64,000 bases of DNA from the NCBI RefSeq assembly GCF_022414595.1, contig NZ_JADWYO010000005.1, positions 62,001 through 126,000 of the forward strand, in the 5' to 3' direction. Shown one piece after another: positions 43,266-51,998 of this stretch. This DNA is from Streptomyces sp. MUM 203J (GTDB lineage: Bacteria; Actinomycetota; Actinomycetes; Streptomycetales; Streptomycetaceae). The position numbers and the translations under genes are program-made. The notes beneath the pieces are model-generated. The model did no database searches, was not told the origin of the DNA, and worked only from the letters and a program-made list of their open reading frames with translations. The number at the start of each line of letters is the position of its first letter. The stretch's first letter is position 1.

Positions 43266-43660
43266 CCCCCGACCGCGTCAACCCCGCCGAACTGGCCCCG
43301 CCCCGGGGCTTCTCCCACGCGGTCGTCGCCACCGGCACCCGCGTGGTGTTCCTGGCCGGCCAGACCGCGCTGGACGGGGACGGCAAGGTGGTGGGCGACA
43401 CCCTGCCCGCCCAGTTCGAACGGGCCCTCGCCAACCTCCTCGCCGCCCTCCGCGAGGCCGGGGGCGCCCCCGCCGACCTGGCCCGGGTCACCGTCTACGC
43501 GACGGACGTCGCCGCATACCGGGCGCGGGCGCCCGAACTGGGCGCCGTCTGGCGCCGTCTGGCGGGCCGCGACTACCCGGCGATGGCCGTCATCGGCGTG
43601 ACCCGCCTGTGGGACGAGGAGGCCCAGGTGGAACTGGACGGTTTCGCGGTGCTGCGGTGA
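43262..43660 (+). CDS. RidA-family enamine/imine deaminase
   Basis: A 132-residue RidA/YjgF protein: FSHAVVATGTRVVFLAGQTA, QFERALANLLAALREAG, VTVYATDVAAYRAR and MAVIGVTRLWDEEAQVELDG, including the conserved Arg near 110 in VTRLW. The family hydrolyses reactive enamines and imines. After an aminobenzoyl-CoA monooxygenase, release of ammonia from an enamine or imine would be a sensible job and favours 2-aminobenzoate over salicylate as substrate. It overlaps the dehydrogenase stop by four bases. Confidence 0.9.
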   Translation: MTPDRVNPAELAPPRGFSHAVVATGTRVVFLAGQTALDGDGKVVGDTLPAQFERALANLLAALREAGGAPADLARVTVYATDVAAYRARAPELGAVWRRLAGRDYPAMAVIGVTRLWDEEAQVELDGFAVLR

Positions 43661-43665
43661 CCGGG

Positions 43666-43720
43666 GCTCCGCCTCCGGACTCCCGCTCCCGGGAGGGCGA
43701 CGCGGGGTCCGGGGCGGAGC
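43666..43720. terminator. Convergent long hairpin
   Basis: GCTCCGCC...CCCGC and GCGGGGTCCGGGGCGGAGC pair with one small bulge around an inner CCCGGG. The hairpin lies between the convergent RidA and aminopeptidase genes. Confidence 0.6.
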
Positions 43721-43765
43721 GCCGGTTCCGGGACGGGACGAGGCGGGGGAACGGCCCCCGGAGGC

Positions 43766-45160
43766 TCACCCCTCCAGCAGGCCCCCCATCCACTCCTCCA
43801 CCGCGTCCGCGGTCCGCGGCAGGCCAGCCGACATCAGCCGCGCCCCCTCCGCCGTCATCACCAGGTCGTCCTCGATCCGCACCCCGATGCCCCGCAGCTC
43901 CGGCGGCAGGGTCAGGTCGTCCGGCTGGAGGTACAGCCCGGGCTCGACCGTGAGGACCTGGCCCTCCTCCAGCACCCCGTCCATGTACGCCTCCGCCCGC
44001 GCCTGCGCGCAGTCATGGACGTCCAGGCCCAGCATGTGGCCGCTGGCGCACAGGGTGTACCGGCGGTGCAGGTCCCCCTCCGCGTTCTTCAGCACGCCCC
44101 ACTCGGCGAGCCCCTCCGCGATGACCCGCATCGCCGCCTCGTGGAAGTCGCGGAACCGCGCGCCCGGCCGCAGCGCGGCGATGCCCGCCTCCTGGGCGGC
44201 GAACACCAGGTCGTACGCCTGGCGCTGGACCGGGGAGAACCGTCCGGACAGCGGCAGGGTGCGGGTGATGTCGGCGGTGTAGAGCGTGTCCGTCTCCACA
44301 CCGGCGTCGAACAGCAGCAGCTCGTCGCGGTCGAGCGGGCTGTCGTTGCGGGTCCAGTGCAGAACGCAGGCGTGGGCGCCGGACGCGGCGATCGTCTCGT
44401 AGCCGAGCCCGTTGCCCTCCGCGCGGGCCCGCAGCCCGAACACGCCCTCGATCCAGCGCTCGCCGCGCGGGTGGGCGAGAGCCTGGGGGAGGGCCCGCAC
44501 GACGTCCTCGAAGCCGGTCGTCGTGTGGTCGACGGCCAGCTGGAGCTGCTCCACCTCCCACGCGTCCTTCACCAGCCGCAGCTCTGACAGCGCCGCCGCC
44601 AGCTCCGGGTCCGCGGCCGGCACGCGGCCCGGCGGGAGGGTGCCGCCCAGCTCGTCCAGATGGGCGCAGCGGATCCCGGTGAGCCGCTCGGCCTCGCCCA
44701 GGTCGGGGCGGCGGCCGACCCAGAACTCGCCGTAGCGGGCGTCCCGGTAGAAGGCGTCGTCCCAGCCGCCGTCGGCGTTGGCGGTACGGGGGGAGCGGGG
44801 GCGTATGTAGAGCACCGCCTCGTGGGCGTGCGGTCCGGACGGCTCCATCACCAGGACGTGACCGGCCTGGTCCTCCCCGGTCAGCCCGGTCAGCCAGGCG
44901 TACGCGCTGTACGGGCGGAAGCGGTGGTCGACGTCGTTGGAGCGGACCTTCAACTCCCCTGCGGGGATGACCAGTCGCTCGCCGGGGAAGCGCGCCGACA
45001 GCCGGGCGCGGCGGGCGGGGGTGACCGCGTGGGCCGGGACGCGGCTGTCCTGCGGCAGCGGTGTGGGCTCCCACCGCTCGGTCATGAAACGGGCCAGATC
45101 GGTGGAGACGGACAGGTCGTGGCTGCGGGTGCGGCGCCGGTCGGCAGTGCTGTCGGTCAT
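43766..45160 (-). CDS. Xaa-Pro aminopeptidase (M24B)
   Basis: A 464-residue aminopeptidase P. The metal ligands are readable: DELLLFDAGVETDTLYTADIT (two Asp), GHMLGLDVHD (His), LTVEPGLY (Glu) and GIGVRIEDDLVM (Glu). It removes N-terminal residues preceding proline, as needed to finish proline-rich peptides such as collagen fragments. The ATG at 45160 follows GGAG. It is divergent from the collagenase gene across a 200-base region with two copies of an AATGTGA-centred site. No signal peptide is seen, so it acts on imported peptides. Confidence 0.9.
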   Translation of the reverse strand: MTDSTADRRRTRSHDLSVSTDLARFMTERWEPTPLPQDSRVPAHAVTPARRARLSARFPGERLVIPAGELKVRSNDVDHRFRPYSAYAWLTGLTGEDQAGHVLVMEPSGPHAHEAVLYIRPRSPRTANADGGWDDAFYRDARYGEFWVGRRPDLGEAERLTGIRCAHLDELGGTLPPGRVPAADPELAAALSELRLVKDAWEVEQLQLAVDHTTTGFEDVVRALPQALAHPRGERWIEGVFGLRARAEGNGLGYETIAASGAHACVLHWTRNDSPLDRDELLLFDAGVETDTLYTADITRTLPLSGRFSPVQRQAYDLVFAAQEAGIAALRPGARFRDFHEAAMRVIAEGLAEWGVLKNAEGDLHRRYTLCASGHMLGLDVHDCAQARAEAYMDGVLEEGQVLTVEPGLYLQPDDLTLPPELRGIGVRIEDDLVMTAEGARLMSAGLPRTADAVEEWMGGLLEG

Positions 45161-45193
45161 CGCGGGCTCCAGGAAATCGCGGTGAGGGGTTGT

Positions 45194-45236
45194 CAGTGCC
45201 ATTTCACATTACTATGTTACAGCTCACATTGCAGTG
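45194..45236. promoter_or_regulatory. Two tandem GntR-type operator candidates
   Basis: On the minus strand, 45216-45194 and 45236-45214 both contain AATGTGA at the same place in a 23-base window. The first copy reads ATGTGAAAT-N3-ACTG, exactly as in the site at 47801-47823 before the hydroxyproline operon. They lie in the AT-rich divergent gap between the aminopeptidase and collagenase genes. Confidence 0.7.
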
Positions 45237-45361
45237 GCATGCACCGGTCAACCTTCGGTGGCCATGCGTCGACAGCCCTCTGTGATGCGGACGTTCGTGC
45301 CCGAGAGGGGGCGCGGATGTACCCCCCACTTCACCCCTCACACACCCACAGGAGCCGCAAG

Positions 45362-47779
45362 GTGTCCCAAATGCCACCCCGTACATCACCGCGCAAGGCT
45401 GCAAAGCATGCGATATCCCGCTCCAGGTCCCTGCGGGCGGCCCTGCTCGCCGGTGCCGTCGCCACGGCGCTGATCGGCACCACGGGCGCCGACGCCCTCG
45501 CCGGGCAGGACGCCCCGCCCCGGGCCGTGTCCCCGGCCGCCGCGACCGGCGCCAGGGCGCCCGAGGCGTCCGCGGGGCACGACCCCCGGGACGAGGTGCT
45601 CCGCCTGGGCAAGACGCCCAAGCCGGTCCCCGTCAGCAAGGAGGCCCCCGGCGAGCACGCCGCGGCCGGCGGCCGTGTCCCCGGGGCCGTCCCGGACGCC
45701 GAGGCCCCGTCGGCGCGCCGCGCCACGGCGGGTGCCCCGCGTTCCGCTGCCGGTGTGCCCTGCACCCTCGACGGCGTCACGGGCCTCGCCCCCGAGGCAT
45801 TCGCGGACTTCCTCGGCGACCCGGCCGTCACCGCCGACGGCTGTCTGCGCGGCCTCGTCTGGAACTGGGACAGCCGCCTCGCGCCCGTCATGTCGGACGC
45901 GCACGTCCAGGCCGTGTCGAAGCGCGCGGCCTCGCTCTCCGGCGGGCACGACGGCAGGAACGGCGACAATCTGCTGGAGATGTTCACGTACCTCCACGCG
46001 GTCGTCTACCACGACTTCTCGCGCGGCGAGATCGACGTCACCGACGGCCCGACCACCGACGCCATGCGGGTCGCGATCCAGTCCTTCGGTGGCGCGCCCC
46101 GGACGTTCGACGCCACGGGGACCAACGCCCAGACCCTGCGCGAGGCCCTCTATGCCGGCAGTGCCCCGGGGCTGCGCCATCACCAGCTCAAGCTGATCCC
46201 CAAGGTCCTGGCCACGATGGACCAGTACCACCCCGGAACCAATGAGGACCCCACCTGGGCCGGCGCCGCCCTGGCCGGGCTCTCCGTCAACTACCTGGGG
46301 CTCTACTCCGGCAACAACGACACGGCCTTCCGCTCCGCGGTGGCCCGCGACGGCGGCTACCGCGACAGCTTCCGGCGGTTCGTGAACTACACCCACCTCA
46401 AGGACACGGCCAACGAGTGGACCGTGCGGGACGCGCTCCTGGAGTACGGCCGCTTCGGCGAGGTCGGCTCCCTGAAGCAGCGGATCGTGACCGACCTCGG
46501 AGTCCTGCTCGGCGAGGTCGTCGACCGGTGGAGCCAGGGCAGCCAGCCCTGGGCCAAGATCGCGTCCTGGCTCAACTACTACGACGCGTGCGAGCCGTAC
46601 GGCGTGTGCAAGGAGGACATCGAGAAGGTCCTCTTCCCGCACACGTACACCTACGACAGCGGCGCCATCAAGGTCCGCACCGGGCTGGACAAGGCCACTG
46701 TCGACCAGCTCTACTACGCGAGCAAGCAGGTCAAGGCGCAGTTCCACCGCGTCCTCGGCACCGAGGAGCCGCTGGCCGGAGACCCCAACAGCACCCTGAA
46801 CACCGTGTTGTACGCGTCCCGCGCCGACTACGAGAACTACCACCCGCTGCTCACCGGCATGGGTACCGACAACGGCGGCATCTACATCGAGCGCGGCGCC
46901 ACCTTCTACACGTACCAGCGGCGCGTCCCGCAGGACTCGCGGCTGACGCTGGAGGAGCTGTTCCGTCACGAGTACGTGCACTACCTCAACGGCCGCTGGG
47001 CCGTGCACGGCTTCTTCGGTGAGGGCCCCTGGTACCAGAACGACCGCACCACGGCGATGGACGAGGGCACGGCCGAGTTCTTCGACGGCGCCACCCGCGA
47101 CGACGGCATCGCCGTCCGCAGGTCCCTGGTCCAGGGCGTCGTCAACGACACGGCCGGCGGCGGCCCGCGGATGACCGTCGACCAGATCCTGCACGCCACG
47201 TACGACGGTGACGGCTTCCGCTTCTACAGCTACGCGGGCACCTTCTTCGAGTACCTGTGGACCGAACGGCCCGGCACCCTCAAGGAGATGTACCGGCACC
47301 TGCGGGGCGACGACCCGGCGGCCTTCGACGCGTGGCGCGACCACCTGGGCGGGGACGCCGCGATCCAGCGCGAGTACGACGCCTTCCTGGACCGGCAGAT
47401 CGAGCGCCTGCCCGAGCTGTTCGTCCCGGACACGACGTACACCCGGAACGACGGGCTGCGCGAGACCACGGCCGGTGCCGTGCGCTCCGCCTTCTCCTCC
47501 GCCACGTCCAACAGCCCGGTCTGTGAGGCGAACGGCGACACCGGCATGCCCCGCTTCGTGTGCACCGGCCGCATCACGGCCAACCTGGAGAACGCCGGGA
47601 ATCCGGACCAGGTGTTCAAGGACATGTCCGAGACGGTCGATTACTTCATTCTCGACCGTGCGGGCGAGGCGTCCCCGAACCTGGCGGACATGAACTGCTC
47701 CTTCGGCGAGGTGGAGGTCTGGTCGAACCGCGTGGCCGGCACTGCCCCGTACACCTGCGACGGGCCGCTGAAGAAGTAG
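45362..47779 (+). CDS. Secreted M9 collagenase
   Basis: An 805-residue secreted collagenase of the Vibrio/Streptomyces M9A type. A signal peptide (SLRAALLAGAVATALIGTTGADALA) is followed by a roughly 90-residue linker. The activator domain begins CTLDGVTGLAPEAFADFL with HAVVYHDFSRGEIDVTD. The peptidase domain has HEYVHYLNGR near residue 536 and the third-ligand segment DEGTAEFFDGAT about 30 residues later. A short C-terminal domain with Cys pairs ends the protein; no PKD or collagen-binding repeats are seen. The GTG at 45362 follows AGGAG. The upstream operators and neighbours tie it to hydroxyproline catabolism. Confidence 0.9.
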   Translation: MSQMPPRTSPRKAAKHAISRSRSLRAALLAGAVATALIGTTGADALAGQDAPPRAVSPAAATGARAPEASAGHDPRDEVLRLGKTPKPVPVSKEAPGEHAAAGGRVPGAVPDAEAPSARRATAGAPRSAAGVPCTLDGVTGLAPEAFADFLGDPAVTADGCLRGLVWNWDSRLAPVMSDAHVQAVSKRAASLSGGHDGRNGDNLLEMFTYLHAVVYHDFSRGEIDVTDGPTTDAMRVAIQSFGGAPRTFDATGTNAQTLREALYAGSAPGLRHHQLKLIPKVLATMDQYHPGTNEDPTWAGAALAGLSVNYLGLYSGNNDTAFRSAVARDGGYRDSFRRFVNYTHLKDTANEWTVRDALLEYGRFGEVGSLKQRIVTDLGVLLGEVVDRWSQGSQPWAKIASWLNYYDACEPYGVCKEDIEKVLFPHTYTYDSGAIKVRTGLDKATVDQLYYASKQVKAQFHRVLGTEEPLAGDPNSTLNTVLYASRADYENYHPLLTGMGTDNGGIYIERGATFYTYQRRVPQDSRLTLEELFRHEYVHYLNGRWAVHGFFGEGPWYQNDRTTAMDEGTAEFFDGATRDDGIAVRRSLVQGVVNDTAGGGPRMTVDQILHATYDGDGFRFYSYAGTFFEYLWTERPGTLKEMYRHLRGDDPAAFDAWRDHLGGDAAIQREYDAFLDRQIERLPELFVPDTTYTRNDGLRETTAGAVRSAFSSATSNSPVCEANGDTGMPRFVCTGRITANLENAGNPDQVFKDMSETVDYFILDRAGEASPNLADMNCSFGEVEVWSNRVAGTAPYTCDGPLKK

Positions 47780-47800
47780 CCGGGAAGCCTTGTGGGCGCT

Positions 47801-47823
47801 CAGTAGAATGTGAAATATTACTG
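47801..47823. promoter_or_regulatory. GntR-type operator at the hydroxyproline operon promoter
   Basis: An imperfect palindrome with outer arms CAGT and ACTG contains ATGTGAAAT-N3-ACTG, shared with the site at 45194-45216. It lies directly before the first gene and includes TAGAAT, a possible -10 box at 47804-47809, so a bound repressor would block transcription. Confidence 0.7.
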
Positions 47824-47831
47824 TCGTGCCC

Positions 47832-49016
47832 ATGAGAAACCCCGGACAGTCCGGAACCTCCTTCGACGCCGTGGTCGTCGGCGCGGGAGTCGTCGGAGCG
47901 GCCTGTGCCTACTACGCGGTCCGCTCCGGCCTCTCCGTCGCCGTCGTCGACCGCGGACCCGTCGCCGGCGGCACCACCGGAGCCGGCGAAGGGAACCTCC
48001 TCGTCTCCGACAAGGAGGCGGGGCCCGAGCTCGACCTCGCGCTGCTGTCCACGGGGCTGTGGCGCGAACTCGCCCAGGCCCTCCCACCGGAGGACGCCAT
48101 CGAGTACGAGCTCAAGGGCGGTCTCGTCATCGCACCCGACGAGACCGCCCTGACCGCGCTCCGCGCCTTCGCGAAGGCCCAGCGCGAGGCGGGCGTCACC
48201 GCGCACGAGGTGCCCGCGGACGGGCTCCACGCGCTGGAGCCCCGGCTGGCGCCCGGCCTCGTCGGCGGCGTCCACTACCCGCAGGACGCACAGGTGCAGC
48301 CCGCCCTCGCCGCCGCCGCCCTGCTGCGCGCTGCCCGCCGCGAGGGCGTCGCCGCACTGTGGCCGGGGGAGGAGGTCACCGCTGTCCTCACCGACCGGCA
48401 CGGTGCCGTCCGGGGCGTCCGCACCCCGCGCGGCGACCTCCTGGCCCCCGCCGTCGTCAACGCCGCGGGCCCCTGGGGCGGCGACCTCGCCGCGCTCGCC
48501 GGGGCACACCTGCCGGTCCTGCCCCGCCGCGGCTTCGTCCTCGTCACCGAACCGCTCCCGCCCCGGACGGTCCGCCACAAGGTGTACGCCGCCGACTACA
48601 TCTCCGACGTGGCCAGTGGCTCCGCGGACCTCCAGTCCTCCCCGGTGGTCGAGGGGACCCCCGCAGGGCCCGTCCTCATCGGCTCCACCCGCGAGCGGGT
48701 CGGCTTCGACCGCGGTCTCTCCACCGAGGCCCTGCGCCGCCTCGCGAGCCGTGCCACCGCCCTGTTCCCGTGCCTCGCGGATGTCCACGCCATGCGCGTC
48801 TACCACGGCTTCCGCCCGTATCTGCCCGACCACCTCCCGGCCATCGGCCCCGACCCGCGCGTCCCCGGACTCCACCACGCCTGCGGCCACGAGGGCGCCG
48901 GCATCGGCCTCGCCCCCGCGACGGGCCTCCTGACCGCCGCCGCCCTCACCGGCGGCACCCCGCCCCTGGACATCACCCCGTTCCGTCCCGACCGCTTCGC
49001 GTCAGGCGGCGGGTGA
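47832..49016 (+). CDS. FAD-dependent D-amino-acid-oxidase-type oxidoreductase
   Basis: A 394-residue DAO-family flavoprotein. The FAD motif is VVVGAGVVGAACAYYAVRSG, and GTTGAGEGNLLVSDKEAG and HHACGHEGAGIGLAPATG close the FAD site. In bacterial hydroxyproline operons this protein is the flavin subunit that oxidises cis-4-hydroxy-D-proline to pyrroline-4-hydroxy-2-carboxylate. No ribosome site precedes ATG 47832 or GTG 47826, so the mRNA may have a very short leader. The small 2Fe-2S and HcnB-like genes follow immediately, suggesting a multi-subunit dehydrogenase. Confidence 0.85.
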   Translation: MRNPGQSGTSFDAVVVGAGVVGAACAYYAVRSGLSVAVVDRGPVAGGTTGAGEGNLLVSDKEAGPELDLALLSTGLWRELAQALPPEDAIEYELKGGLVIAPDETALTALRAFAKAQREAGVTAHEVPADGLHALEPRLAPGLVGGVHYPQDAQVQPALAAAALLRAARREGVAALWPGEEVTAVLTDRHGAVRGVRTPRGDLLAPAVVNAAGPWGGDLAALAGAHLPVLPRRGFVLVTEPLPPRTVRHKVYAADYISDVASGSADLQSSPVVEGTPAGPVLIGSTRERVGFDRGLSTEALRRLASRATALFPCLADVHAMRVYHGFRPYLPDHLPAIGPDPRVPGLHHACGHEGAGIGLAPATGLLTAAALTGGTPPLDITPFRPDRFASGGG

Positions 49017-49063
49017 ACCCGCCGGTTCGCCGTTCCGCCGCCCCACTTCCAGGAGCCCCGCCC

Positions 49064-49384
49064 ATGAGCCCCGCCCCCGACAGGCCGCTGCGTCTCGTAC
49101 GTGCCGAGCCGGACGCCCCGTACACCTTCACCTTCGACGGCCGCACCCTCACCGCCCTCCCCGGCCAGACCGTCGCCGCCGCCCTGTGGGCCGCCGGGAT
49201 CCTGTCCTGGCGCACCACCCGCGACGGTGGGGCACCACGCGGCGCGTTCTGCGGCATCGGCAGCTGCTTCGACTGCCTCACCACCGTCAACGGCCGTCCC
49301 AACCAGCGCGCCTGCCTCGTGCCCGTACGCCCCGGGGACACCGTCGTCACCCAGGAGGGCACCGGCTATGACAGCGCCCGCTGA
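49064..49384 (+). CDS. Small 2Fe-2S subunit (HcnA-like)
   Basis: A 106-residue protein with a plant-type 2Fe-2S fold: FTFDGRTLTALPGQTVAAAL, then GAFCGIGSCFDCLTTV and a final Cys in QRACLVPV. It matches the small iron-sulphur subunit of D-hydroxyproline dehydrogenase or HcnA-type enzymes, passing electrons between flavin subunits. The ATG at 49064 follows AGGAG. It overlaps the next gene by 17 bases. Confidence 0.9.
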   Translation: MSPAPDRPLRLVRAEPDAPYTFTFDGRTLTALPGQTVAAALWAAGILSWRTTRDGGAPRGAFCGIGSCFDCLTTVNGRPNQRACLVPVRPGDTVVTQEGTGYDSAR

Positions 49385-51005
49385 CCTCGCCGTGATCGGC
49401 GCCGGGCCCGCCGGGCTCGCCGCTGCGGTCACCGCCGCCGACCTCGGGCTGACCGTCACGCTGCTCGACGCGGGGGAGCGGCCGGGCGGCCAGTTCTACC
49501 GGCACCCCGGCCCCGGGCTCGGCGCCCGGCGGCCCGAGGCCCTGCACCACGGATGGCGGCACTTCGCCTCGCGGATGCGCAGGCTCGGCACCCACCGGGA
49601 CGCGGGCCGTATCGTGCACCGGCCGTTCCACCACGTCTGGACGGTCGTACCGGACGACGGCGTTCCGGGCGAGGCGCGGGTCTGGCGGCTGCACGCCGTG
49701 GCCGGGCCCGACGAGACGCCCGTCACCGTCCGCGCCCGCGCCGTGCTGCTCGCCACCGGGGCGTACGAGCGGCAACTGCCCTTCCCCGGCTGGACCCTGC
49801 CCGGTGTCGTCGGCGCGGGCGGCGCCCAGGCCATGCTCAAGTCCGGGCTGGTCCTGCCCGGCCTCGGGGTGTCCCCCGGACGGGCGGAGCCGAGACCCCG
49901 GATCGTCGTCGCGGGCAGCGGGCCGCTGCTGCTGGCCGTCGCCGGTTCGCTCGCCGCCGCCGGGGCCCGGGTACCCGCCGTCGTCGAGGGCGCCGACTAC
50001 ACCGCGTACGCCCGCTTCCTGCGGGTCCTGGCCCGCAACCCCGGCAAGCTCGGGGAGGGCGCCCTCCACGGCGGCGCCCTGCTCCGCCACGCCACCCGGC
50101 TGCTCACCCGGCACGCCGTCACCGCCGCGCACGGCACGACCCGAGTGGAGGCGGTCACCGTCAGCCGCCTCGACCGCGACTGGCGCCCCGTCCCCGGCAC
50201 CGCCCGCCGCGTCCCGTGCGACGCGCTCGCCGTCGGCCACGGCCTGGTCCCGCAGCTCGAACTGGCCACCGGTCTCGGCTGCGCCACCCGCCGTGCCCCC
50301 GACGGCACGCCCGCCCTCGCACTCGACGACGACCAGGCCACCTCCGTTCCCGGCATCTGGGCGGCGGGTGAGACCGGCGGCATCGGCGGCGCCGACCTGG
50401 CTCTCACCGAGGGCGAGCTGGCCGCGACCGCCATCGCCCGCGCGCTGCGCACCACACCGCGGACCCGGTACGCCCACCCGGCCACCGCTCCCGGGGCCCC
50501 GGCCCCGCACGACCCCGCTCCGTCGCACGGCACCCCGCCCGCCCACGACCCGCCCGCCCACGACCCGCCCCCGCACAGCCCGCCCCGGTCCGTCGGGCCG
50601 GAGGCCCAGCACGGTGCGCCGGCCGACCCGCGCCGCACCGCGGCCCTGGTCCGCCGCCGCGCCCGCCTGCGGGGCTTCGCGGATGCCATGGCCGCCGCAC
50701 ACCGGCCAGGCCCGGGCTGGGCCGACTGGCTGCGCGGCGACACCGAGGTGTGCCGCTGCGAGGAGGTCACCGCCGACCGTGTCCGCGAGGCCGTAACCGA
50801 GCTGGGAGCCCGGGACGCCCGCACCGTCAAGCTGCTCACCCGCGCCGGAATGGGCTGGTGCCAGGGCCGCATGTGCGGCCAGGCCGTCGCCCGTCTCGCG
50901 GGAGAGGACCCCGCGCCCGACCGGCGCCCGCTCTCCTGCCCCGTACCCCTCAGCCACCTGGCCGAGCTGCCCGCACCCGAACCGATCGAGGAGCCCGAAG
51001 CATGA
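49368..51005 (+). CDS. FAD/NAD-binding dehydrogenase subunit with BFD-like 2Fe-2S domain (HcnB-like)
   Basis: A 545-residue protein. The first 370 residues are a two-dinucleotide-binding flavoprotein (LAVIGAGPAGLAAAVTAADL, RPGGQFYRHP, LLATGAYERQLPFPGW, GIWAAGETGGIGGADLAL). The C-terminal 100 residues are a BFD-like 2Fe-2S domain with CRCEEVTADRVREA and GMGWCQGRMCGQ. Between them lies an odd His/Asp/Pro-rich stretch with repeats of HDPP (about 380-410). It completes a dehydrogenase with the two preceding products. The start and the stop overlap neighbouring genes. Confidence 0.88.
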   Translation: MTAPADLAVIGAGPAGLAAAVTAADLGLTVTLLDAGERPGGQFYRHPGPGLGARRPEALHHGWRHFASRMRRLGTHRDAGRIVHRPFHHVWTVVPDDGVPGEARVWRLHAVAGPDETPVTVRARAVLLATGAYERQLPFPGWTLPGVVGAGGAQAMLKSGLVLPGLGVSPGRAEPRPRIVVAGSGPLLLAVAGSLAAAGARVPAVVEGADYTAYARFLRVLARNPGKLGEGALHGGALLRHATRLLTRHAVTAAHGTTRVEAVTVSRLDRDWRPVPGTARRVPCDALAVGHGLVPQLELATGLGCATRRAPDGTPALALDDDQATSVPGIWAAGETGGIGGADLALTEGELAATAIARALRTTPRTRYAHPATAPGAPAPHDPAPSHGTPPAHDPPAHDPPPHSPPRSVGPEAQHGAPADPRRTAALVRRRARLRGFADAMAAAHRPGPGWADWLRGDTEVCRCEEVTADRVREAVTELGARDARTVKLLTRAGMGWCQGRMCGQAVARLAGEDPAPDRRPLSCPVPLSHLAELPAPEPIEEPEA

Positions 51006-51934
51006 CCGCCGCCCGCACCGCCGCCCAGCCGAACGCCGAGGACACCCGCAAGCGCCCCTGGCACGGCATCATGGTCGCCACCGCCCTGCCGATGCGCGAG
51101 GACCTGACCGTCGACTACGACTCCTACGCCGAACACGTCGCCCGCCTCATCGCGGACGGCTGCGACGGCGTCGTCCCCAACGGCTCCCTGGGCGAGTACC
51201 AGACGCTCACCGACGACGAGCGCGCCCGGGTCGTCCAGGTCGCCGTCGAAGCGGCCGGCGACGGCGCCCGCGTGATGCCCGGCGTGGCGGCCTACGGCAG
51301 CGCCGAGTCCCGCCGCTGGGCCGAGCAGGCCGCCGGACTCGGCTGCGGCTCCGTCCTGCTGCTGCCGCCCAACGCCTACCGCGCCGACGAGGCCGCCGTC
51401 CGCGCCCACTACTCCGAGGTCGCCGAGGCGGGCGTCCCCGTCGTGGCGTACAACAACCCGTACGACACCAAGGTCGACCTCACCCCGGAGCTGCTCGCCC
51501 GGATCCACGCCGACGGCAGCATCGTCGCCGTCAAGGAGTTCAGCGGCGACGTCCGCCGCGCCTACGAACTGGCCGAGCTGGCACCCGAGCTGGACCTGCT
51601 GATCGGCGCCGACGACGTCCTGCTGGAACTCGCCCTCGCCGGGGCGGTCGGCTGGATCGCCGGTTACCCGAACGCCCTGCCCGGCGCCTGCCGCTCCCTC
51701 TACCAGGCCGCCGTCGGCCAGGACCTGGATCTCGCGCTGCCGCTCTACCGCGCGCTGCACCCGCTGCTGCGCTGGGACTCGAAGACCGAGTTCGTGCAGG
51801 CCATCAAGCTGTCCATGGACATCGCGGGACGCCCCGGCGGCCCCACCCGGCCGCCGCGCGCGCCGCTGACGGAGGAGCAGACCGCCGCCGTCCGCGCCGC
51901 CACGGAGAAGGCGCTGGCCGAGGGCATGGACTGA
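51002..51934 (+). CDS. DapA-family lyase (pyrroline-4-hydroxy-2-carboxylate deaminase-like)
   Basis: A 310-residue TIM-barrel class I lyase/synthase. The Schiff-base Lys is in IVAVKEFSGDVRRAYEL and the active-site Tyr region is VVAYNNPYDTKVDL; CDGVVPNGSLGEYQTL replaces the GTTGE motif of true DapA. In hydroxyproline operons this family member dehydrates and deaminates pyrroline-4-hydroxy-2-carboxylate to 2-oxoglutarate semialdehyde. The ATG overlaps the upstream stop (ATGA). The aldehyde dehydrogenase for the last step is not in this window. Confidence 0.87.
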   Translation: MTAARTAAQPNAEDTRKRPWHGIMVATALPMREDLTVDYDSYAEHVARLIADGCDGVVPNGSLGEYQTLTDDERARVVQVAVEAAGDGARVMPGVAAYGSAESRRWAEQAAGLGCGSVLLLPPNAYRADEAAVRAHYSEVAEAGVPVVAYNNPYDTKVDLTPELLARIHADGSIVAVKEFSGDVRRAYELAELAPELDLLIGADDVLLELALAGAVGWIAGYPNALPGACRSLYQAAVGQDLDLALPLYRALHPLLRWDSKTEFVQAIKLSMDIAGRPGGPTRPPRAPLTEEQTAAVRAATEKALAEGMD

Positions 51935-51998
51935 CGGCCGGACAGCCGTGAACGACGACACACCCAGGTAAGGACGAGACAGCCGGAGGTTCCCGCCG

